Shown: positions 44,607-49,586 of the stretch, in pieces
Position numbering within the stretch: position 1 is the stretch's first letter
Layout: the number at the start of each line of letters is the position of its first letter
From: Desulfobacteraceae bacterium
GTDB taxonomy: Bacteria; Desulfobacterota; Desulfobacteria; Desulfobacterales; Desulfosalsimonadaceae
Reading direction: 5' to 3'
DNA: 49,586 nucleotides
Assembly (NCBI GenBank): GCA_003597945.1
Contig: QZJS01000089.1
Span: forward strand, 1 to 49,586
Program-made: the position numbers and the translations under genes
The notes under the pieces: model-generated
What the model saw: the letters and a program-made list of their open reading frames with translations, nothing else
What the model was told of the DNA's origin: nothing
The model's database searches: none

Positions 44607-45209
44607 TTACCCGGCCAGAGCAATGATCCGTTTGGATGTGTATTCCCCCACGTCGGCCAGGGCGTCGATGGGCAGGAACCGATCGGCGTTATTGGAATAC
44701 AGGCAGGTCACCGATGCCGGGAAATCCTCGTCGGCCTCATAAAAGATATAGCAGAGCGCGATTTTGGGCAGGGGATAGACCACAACGTTGAAGTCCCCCG
44801 GAGTATCCGGGGACGCGTCCCGGCCCTTGAGTACGGTTTTGATTCGGGCGATATTTTTTTTAACAGCCGCCGTATGCGGCGCCAGAATGTTCTCCGTGTG
44901 GGTGGCAAATGCCCCCACATACGGCATGGTATTGGGAAAATCCTTGAAGGCCTTTAAGGGAAGGGGAACGCAGGGGTCGGTTTTCGCGGCGAGGGCGTAA
45001 AGGGAGATCATGATCCCCATGACCGGCGGATAACCTCCGTCGCCAATGACAATGCGGCCGGGAGTAATCCGGCAGGTTTCCCCGAAGGCTTCAAACACAA
45101 AGGCGTCGCCCTCCTGCGCGGCTGGCAGCCGGCCGGCCAGGTCCGGCGGAAGGTTTTCATAGAGGCGGCCCAGGTTGTCCGCCACGATTTTTTCATAATT
45201 GTCGCTCAT
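44607..45209 (-). CDS. DUF3786 protein
   Basis: 200 residues from the ATG at 45209. The frame extends 22 codons further, but that part overlaps the 3' end of the previous gene. Pattern of DUF3786: YEKIVADNLGRLYENLPPDLAGRLPA, a repeated GDAFVFEAFGETCRITP, and the central LPLKAFKDFPNTMPYVGAF, with VVVYPLPKIALCYIFYEADEDFPASVTCLYSNNADRFLP near the C-terminus. No signal peptide. Function unknown; family members are found in anaerobes, often near corrinoid or acetyl-CoA pathway genes. It follows the ATC-hydrolase-like gene by 13 bp. Confidence 0.8.
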   Translation of the reverse strand: MSDNYEKIVADNLGRLYENLPPDLAGRLPAAQEGDAFVFEAFGETCRITPGRIVIGDGGYPPVMGIMISLYALAAKTDPCVPLPLKAFKDFPNTMPYVGAFATHTENILAPHTAAVKKNIARIKTVLKGRDASPDTPGDFNVVVYPLPKIALCYIFYEADEDFPASVTCLYSNNADRFLPIDALADVGEYTSKRIIALAG

Positions 45210-45222
45210 TGGTTTCACTTTT

Positions 45223-45735
45223 TCATGTTGCCGTAGAAATTTTATCTCGCCGAAACCGGATCTGACAGACATCATCTCCTCTTGCGATGGCTTTCGGCAG
45301 GTCCATCATGCAACCATAACTTTCGGCAATACCTCGGTCCCCGCACATGGCAATGTCGCACAGTTTAGCCATTTCATCATCGGAGCAGCCTTGCTTCTGC
45401 CACGCCTTGACCAGCGGGCAGTAGTGAAAATCAATGGACAGTCGATCGTCGGTGCATTCCTGTATTTTCATTTCAAACACCCACTGGGCCGGCTTGGTGA
45501 AAAGCGTCTTTTTCAGTCCTTTCAAACTCTGGGTGCCGCCTTTTTCTACAAGACCGCGGCCCTGGTGCAAACCGCAGCGACGGATGGCATCCGGCGCAAA
45601 TTCTTCCCATGGCAAACCTTTTTTGGCAGCCTCATCGCACAGTAAATAAAGCCATAGCGCCCGGTGTTCCAAAAGCTCCCGGATGGCCGCAATAAGCCGG
45701 ATTTTGATTTTGGGTTCGTTCGTGATGCTGCTCAT
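45223..45735 (-). CDS. ATC-hydrolase-like protein (L-2-amino-thiazoline-4-carboxylate hydrolase fold)
   Basis: 170 residues. The C-terminal ~80 residues match the ATC_hydrolase family: KIQECTDDRLSIDFHYCPLVKAW, EMAKLCDIAMCGDRGIAESYGCMMD and KAIARGDDVCQIRF. Conserved Cys and His residues (HYCPL, CGDRG, YGCMM, DDVCQI) suggest a metal or thiol site. The true ATC substrate is made in pseudomonads and is unlikely in this anaerobe, so the name describes only the fold. The N-terminal helix pair (RELLEHRALWLYLLCDEAAKKG) is typical of deltaproteobacterial members. Precedes the DUF3786 gene. Confidence 0.82.
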   Translation of the reverse strand: MSSITNEPKIKIRLIAAIRELLEHRALWLYLLCDEAAKKGLPWEEFAPDAIRRCGLHQGRGLVEKGGTQSLKGLKKTLFTKPAQWVFEMKIQECTDDRLSIDFHYCPLVKAWQKQGCSDDEMAKLCDIAMCGDRGIAESYGCMMDLPKAIARGDDVCQIRFRRDKISTAT

Positions 45736-46243
45736 TGGATTTTTAAAATCTCCTGTGGATTTTTTCTTAATAGCGCAAGGGTTTATTTATAGGGATATTT
45801 CGCGCAATACGCGGTTTAATCTTTTAATGGATGGATTTTTTATTTTAACTGTAATATTTCATATCAATTTCTAATTTTACAAGGGAAATTATCACTCGGT
45901 CCTCGGCATTACATATGGTGCCATGATAAATGGGCTACAGCCAAAGCTGGCCGGCTATCCCTTATATATCATACGCCTGTTGTTATCATCTGTAATGAAT
46001 AATATCAGTTTGACAAAAAACCTTGACAATTAATGGCATTTATTGAAAATTATATAATATTATAAGGTATTTTTGTTTTATCAACTTGATCATTGCAACA
46101 GGAAGATGCTACTGAACCCCTTCGGCGTTGGGGCGTTGTGGCCAGAGTTTATGGCCATCGCGGCCGCATTAGGTCGGACAACAGGAATCACCCGTAATCA
46201 CCCGTGATCTGTCGGACGGTTTCGGCAGGGAAAACAAAAGCAG
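45736..46243. other. AT-rich intergenic region without a gene
   Basis: 508 bp of divergent intergenic DNA between the ATC-hydrolase-like gene (minus) and the SLOG fusion gene (plus). It is AT-rich from ~45770 to 46090. Two TTGACA boxes (46012-46017 and 46023-46028) lie near TATATAAT-like sequence at ~46050, so a plus-strand promoter is plausible but the spacing is poor. AATCACCCGT is repeated in tandem near 46186-46206. A short open frame at 45683-45874 has no family features and overlaps a real gene. Confidence 0.4.
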
Positions 46244-47074
46244 ATGACACTAAAAAAAATCATATCCGGCGGGCAGACCGGAGCGGATCGGGCAGCCCTT
46301 GATTTTGCCATCGATAATGATCTTCCCCACGGGGGATGGGTTCCCAGGGGCCGTCTGGCGGAAGACGGCATGATCCCGGACCGGTATCAGGTTACCGAAA
46401 CCCAATCGTCGGCGTATGCGGAGCGAACCGAGAAGAATGTGATCGACTCCGACGGCACGCTGATTTTTTCCCATGGCCCTCTGGCCGGGGGGTCGGAACT
46501 GACGCAAAAATTGGCCCAGCGGCATGGGCGGTCCTGTCTTCATATGGATTTAAATGGAGTCGATGAATTTTATGCGGCATTTGAAATCATGCATTGGCTC
46601 CAGCGGCAGGGTATTGAAATCTTAAATGTAGCCGGGTCCAGGGCCAGCAAAGACCCCGATATTTATTACGCGACTTTTCATATTTTAGAGGCGGTTTATT
46701 ATTTTTCGGTGATCGAAGAGAGCATGCCGGATTTCATTAATCGGCCCTTTGATCTTTGTGATCCGCACATCCGCAAAGAGGCCCCGTCGACCCTGACGGA
46801 AGCCGTCACCCGTCTCATGGAGGACCTGCCGTTAAAGGAGAGAGTTGCCATTGCGGGTCTCAACGAACGCGAATTTTTTGACCGACACGGCGCGCTCGAC
46901 ATCTATATCCGGAATTATTTCGGCTTGTCCGCCGGAAATACCCGTTTGCTGGCATCCTGCCGGAATGAATCCGGAAATCATGATTTGGATATCGACGGCG
47001 CGGTGGTTATGATCTTGAAAAATTTCCGGAGCCTTGTCAAAACAACCCATTCCCTCCGGGTGGTCAAGGCATGA
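46244..47074 (+). CDS. SLOG/MoCo-carrier-like domain fused to a C-terminal DUF6794-like domain
   Basis: 276 residues. Residues 1-150 are a Rossmann-like SLOG domain of the putative molybdenum carrier type: KIISGGQTGADRAALDFAID is the diagnostic nucleotide-binding loop, with GWVPRGRLAEDG and TLIFSHGPLAGGSELT. The C-terminal ~100 residues look like a separate small domain (ERVAIAGLNEREFFDRHGALDIYIRNYFGL), which I match to DUF6794 from memory. The fusion of the two is unusual. The ligand is unknown; these SLOG proteins are thought to bind nucleotides or the molybdenum cofactor. ATG at 46244; the nearest purine-rich site (AGGGA) is 14 bases away, so the start is uncertain. Confidence 0.75.
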   Translation: MTLKKIISGGQTGADRAALDFAIDNDLPHGGWVPRGRLAEDGMIPDRYQVTETQSSAYAERTEKNVIDSDGTLIFSHGPLAGGSELTQKLAQRHGRSCLHMDLNGVDEFYAAFEIMHWLQRQGIEILNVAGSRASKDPDIYYATFHILEAVYYFSVIEESMPDFINRPFDLCDPHIRKEAPSTLTEAVTRLMEDLPLKERVAIAGLNEREFFDRHGALDIYIRNYFGLSAGNTRLLASCRNESGNHDLDIDGAVVMILKNFRSLVKTTHSLRVVKA

Positions 47075-47215
47075 CCGGCCCTGTTTGTTGCCGGATGTTT
47101 TGGTGAAAACAAAAATGCCTGATATCCCCCCTCAGGCAAATCATGTAAACACTTTATGGCGGCTTCGGGCCAAGGTTGACGGCAACCTGGAGACCGCCGA
47201 AATAAGGAGCCCGAA

Positions 47216-47725
47216 ATGAAACGGAAAGGATTGAAGATGGTATTTCTGGTCGTGGTTTTTTTCGCGGCCGGCGCTGTCCATGCCCATGATGCCTATTATC
47301 GGATCGAGGTCGAGCCCAGAGAAACGGCTGATGAGCAGATCAAGCTTAAGGATCATGAACTCAAAACCATGGAATACCTCGATGAAAAGGAAAAAGCCGA
47401 GCGCATCGAACAGTCCGAGGAATTCTGCCGGATCGGGGATATGTATTATGAAAAAGGGGATGTTGAAAAAGCGGTGGCCTATTATGAACGTGCCATCATG
47501 TTTAATGAAAACAATATCTACGCCCATGAGAGACTGACTGTTGCGGCCGAAGCGCGCGATGCCATGGAAAAAGCCGTCAGCGAACGCTATCATCGGGCCA
47601 TGGAATATTTTCGAAAGGGTATGATCGATCAGGCCATCGATGAACTGGTGACCGAAATCAAGGAAAACCCTGAAAATGAGGCGGTCAGAATCCGGCTCAA
47701 GGAAATCGAAACCCGATATCGTTGA
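47216..47725 (+). CDS. exported TPR protein
   Basis: 169 residues, ATG at 47216 with AAGGAG before it. Signal peptide ~1-24 (FFAAGAVHA). Then a charged segment and TPR-like helix pairs: RIGDMYYEKGDVEKAVAYYERAIMFNENN and RYHRAMEYFRKGMIDQAIDELVTEIKENPEN, the latter ending in a helix. Periplasmic TPR proteins act as scaffolds for envelope assembly; no partner is evident here. Stands 142 bp after the SLOG fusion gene. Confidence 0.75.
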   Translation: MKRKGLKMVFLVVVFFAAGAVHAHDAYYRIEVEPRETADEQIKLKDHELKTMEYLDEKEKAERIEQSEEFCRIGDMYYEKGDVEKAVAYYERAIMFNENNIYAHERLTVAAEARDAMEKAVSERYHRAMEYFRKGMIDQAIDELVTEIKENPENEAVRIRLKEIETRYR

Positions 47726-47747
47726 ATCATCGACACGATATTTAAAA

Positions 47748-47761
47748 AACGAGCGCTCGTT
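47748..47761. promoter_or_regulatory. 14-bp perfect palindrome (operator candidate)
   Basis: AACGAGCGCTCGTT is a perfect 14-base palindrome. A promoter candidate follows directly: TTGACA (47772-47777), a 17-base spacer and TAAGCT (47795-47800). The palindrome type resembles TetR-family operators. It lies 102 bp upstream of the Fe-S protein start. It could alternatively be the stem of a short hairpin after the TPR gene, but no U-run follows. Confidence 0.5.
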
Positions 47762-47771
47762 CTATTTCTGA

Positions 47772-47800
47772 TTGACAATATGCCCGCCATACCCTAAGCT
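47772..47800 (+). promoter_or_regulatory. promoter candidate for the Fe-S protein gene
   Basis: TTGACA at 47772-47777 is a perfect -35 box, followed by 17 bases and TAAGCT at 47795-47800, a weak -10 box (three of six). It would start transcription ~55 bases before the ATG at 47863. Confidence 0.45.
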
Positions 47801-47862
47801 CCTTGATGATTACGATTAATCCGAAACAATCAATAAACCTTAATGGATTAGAGGAAACCAGA

Positions 47863-48930
47863 ATGAGCGAAGATACGATTTACCAACAGCTTCGGCAGCG
47901 GCTGGATGATATGGCGACGGGTTTTCCGCCTTCGGAAACCGGCGTTGAAATTCGGATTCTGAAACGGCTGTTTTCCCCTGCGGACGCGGCGCTCTTCCTG
48001 ATGATGACGCCCATGCTGGAAACGCCGGAAAGCGTGGCCGGCCGCCTCAACCTTCCCGAAGATGATGCGGCGGCTCACCTGGAAGATATGGCCTCCCGTG
48101 GCCTGCTGTTTCGGCAGAAGAAAAATGACCAGCGCCGGTACGCGGCCGTTCCCTTTGTGGTGGGTATTTTTGAATTTCAGTTAAATTCCGTTGATGAATC
48201 ACTGGCCAAAGATATTTACGATTATTACGAAGCGGCCCTGGGCAAGAGTTTTCAGGCATATGGCACGCCCGTGATGCGGACCATTCCCATCAACCGGACC
48301 CTGGTCAGTGAATGGCCGGTGGCCCCTTATGAAGACGTGCCGCGGATTTTCGATGATCAGAAAAAGATCGCGGTGGCGCCGTGCATCTGCCGCACCGCGG
48401 CCAAAAAGGCCGGACAGGGATGCGACAGGCCCCTGGAAGCCTGTTTCATATTCGGCTCACACGCCGAATACTATGTGGACAACGGCATGGGCCGCTATAT
48501 CGACAAGGAAGAAGCCAAGGAGATCGCGAGAAAAAACGAGGCCGCCGGCCTGGTGATGCAGCCCTTCAATTCCCAGTACGTCGGCGGGATGTGCAGTTGC
48601 TGTGGATGCTGCTGCGGTATGCTGCGCTCGCTGAAAAAACAGGATCATCCCGCCGAAGCGGTCAAGAGCAATTATTACGCTACGGTCGCGGCCGAAGACT
48701 GCACCGGGTGCGAAGTCTGTCTGGAACGCTGCCATATGGAAGCCATCGACATGGCCGATGATATCGCCCAAATCAATCCTCGGCGCTGCATCGGCTGCGG
48801 CCTGTGCGTTTCCACCTGTCCCGCCGACGCCATCCGGCTGATCCGGAAATCCGATGACGCCCAATACGTTCCGCCCAGAACCGGAATGGAAACCTATATC
48901 CGCATCGCCCAGGAGCGCGGAAAGATCTGA
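47863..48930 (+). CDS. 4Fe-4S dicluster protein with N-terminal winged-helix-like domain
   Basis: 355 residues from the ATG at 47863, preceded by GAGGAAA; an ATG 60 bases upstream has a poor site. The first ~100 residues look like a winged-helix domain (EIRILKRLFSPADAALFLMM, ...ESVAGRLNLPEDDAAAHLEDMASRGLLFR). The middle region has a Cys set CICRTAAKKAGQGC and an unusual run CSCCGCCC (~residues 245-252), and the C-terminus holds two ferredoxin-type motifs CTGCEVCLERC and CIGCGLCVSTC. Proteins of this kind occur in anaerobes, often as electron-transfer partners of unknown specificity. A regulatory function for the N-terminal domain is inferred. The gene converges with the last gene. Confidence 0.82.
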   Translation: MSEDTIYQQLRQRLDDMATGFPPSETGVEIRILKRLFSPADAALFLMMTPMLETPESVAGRLNLPEDDAAAHLEDMASRGLLFRQKKNDQRRYAAVPFVVGIFEFQLNSVDESLAKDIYDYYEAALGKSFQAYGTPVMRTIPINRTLVSEWPVAPYEDVPRIFDDQKKIAVAPCICRTAAKKAGQGCDRPLEACFIFGSHAEYYVDNGMGRYIDKEEAKEIARKNEAAGLVMQPFNSQYVGGMCSCCGCCCGMLRSLKKQDHPAEAVKSNYYATVAAEDCTGCEVCLERCHMEAIDMADDIAQINPRRCIGCGLCVSTCPADAIRLIRKSDDAQYVPPRTGMETYIRIAQERGKI

Positions 48931-48964
48931 GGGGCCGTGATAACCGGGGCGACCACAGGGCGCG

Positions 48965-49570
48965 CTATGGCAGGGCTTCCATTTTTTTGTAATCCATCGC
49001 CTTGGCATATGCCTCAAGGTCGTCGCCGCTAATGCCGTATCCCTCGATTGACACCAGAAAGCGGTTGGCCACAACCATCTGGATACTGCCGCTGCGGTCC
49101 GCCGCGCTGTATTTGACAATGGCCCGCTGCTGATTGATTCGCTGGACTTTCCCCCCATCGGATGCGGCGAACATGGGGTTTGAAATCATCATCATCACGC
49201 CCTGCAATATCGGCGAATCCGTAATGATTTGAACGGTTATGTTGCTGTCTTCCTTTTGATACCGGCGTTCCGCGGTCACGCCGCCGCCCATCAAGGCTGC
49301 GCCCGCAGCCTGGGAAGATGCTTCTTCGGCGCTCCAGCCTTTCAGCGCCTCGGGCAAAAGCGCCTTCAGATCCTCTCCCTTTTTCTGCTGAATCAACTGG
49401 GACGCATAATTGAGGCTGGCGACCGCGTCCGAATAATGGCCGTCCTTGTAGTTTTCCAGGGCTTCAGCGATGGTGTCCGTGACCTCATCGGCGTGCAGGC
49501 AGGTTGTCCATGCCACGAAAAAAAGGGTCAATACAATCAGGTATGGTTTTTTGATGAAAGTTTTTTTCAT
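48965..49570 (-). CDS. exported protein of unknown function
   Basis: 201 residues with signal peptide (1-27, TCLHA). ATG at 49570 with AAGGAG before it. Visible features are an N-terminal helical part (AEALENYKDGHYSDAVASLNYASQLIQQKKGEDLKALLP, a single TPR-like pair), then KGWSAEEASSQAAGAALMGGGVTAERRY, and a beta-rich end (SNITVQIITDSPILQ...VANRFLVSIEGYGIS). I do not recognise a named family, though similar sequences occur across proteobacteria. It is probably periplasmic. Confidence 0.75.
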   Translation of the reverse strand: MKKTFIKKPYLIVLTLFFVAWTTCLHADEVTDTIAEALENYKDGHYSDAVASLNYASQLIQQKKGEDLKALLPEALKGWSAEEASSQAAGAALMGGGVTAERRYQKEDSNITVQIITDSPILQGVMMMISNPMFAASDGGKVQRINQQRAIVKYSAADRSGSIQMVVANRFLVSIEGYGISGDDLEAYAKAMDYKKMEALP

Positions 49571-49586
49571 GGGATCTCCTTTTGGT

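Noticed and set aside
45683-45874. Short plus-strand ORF with hydrophobic stretch
   Set aside because: Overlaps the start of the ATC-hydrolase-like gene, lacks a ribosome site and matches nothing.

Overview
The window reads as chromosomal DNA of a Gram-negative, strictly anaerobic sulfate-reducing bacterium of the Desulfobacterota (Desulfobacterales-like). The diagnostic block is the dissimilatory sulfate-reduction core: aprBA (APS reductase), qmoABC (its membrane electron donor) and sat (ATP sulfurylase), all intact. LpxC, outer-membrane export proteins and a porin show an outer membrane. No rRNA, tRNA, CRISPR array or intact mobile element was seen.

Layout. (1) 1-8920 is an accessory surface/exopolysaccharide region. 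It holds two secreted proteins with cohesin-like modules, three with dockerin-like calcium-loop repeats (one a papain-type protease), a WecG/TagA glycosyltransferase, a Wza-type export lipoprotein, a FecR-like protein and an apparent IS21-type end remnant. (2) 9431-14721 is a minus-strand operon lpxC - DUF4390 - ntrY - ntrX; the NtrX-like regulator has a degenerate GAFTGA loop. (3) comM and alr (14965-17734) lead into aprBA and qmoABC (17985-25835), with a strong terminator separating apr from qmo and a hairpin between qmoB and qmoC. (4) A 44-codon ORF that is almost only an IPTL-CTERM sorting signal lies between qmoC and the convergent sat gene. (5) 27958-29499 holds a PflX-type radical SAM protein and a cyclic-nucleotide-binding protein. 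(6) 29775-32797 is a nitrogen module: glnK-amtB on the minus strand and a TorF-type porin on the plus strand, diverging from one 554-bp region that has a -24/-12 promoter facing each way. (7) 33143-40058 is a tight plus-strand operon: exonuclease III, flavoprotein, DUF2156, a PurF-like protein without its glutaminase cysteine, and carB. (8) 40117-44389 is a CBS protein followed by the polyamine transporter potABCD. (9) 44607-49570 holds DUF3786 and ATC-hydrolase-like proteins, an SLOG-domain fusion, a TPR protein, an Fe-S protein with a palindromic operator candidate upstream, and a secreted protein of unknown function.

How it works together: Sat activates sulfate to APS, AprBA reduces APS to sulfite, and QmoABC passes quinol electrons to AprBA. 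Nitrogen status is handled by PII/AmtB under sigma-54, with an NtrYX pair nearby. The first 9 kb looks like strain-variable surface biology in which cohesin-dockerin pairing may join secreted proteins to each other or to an extracellular matrix.
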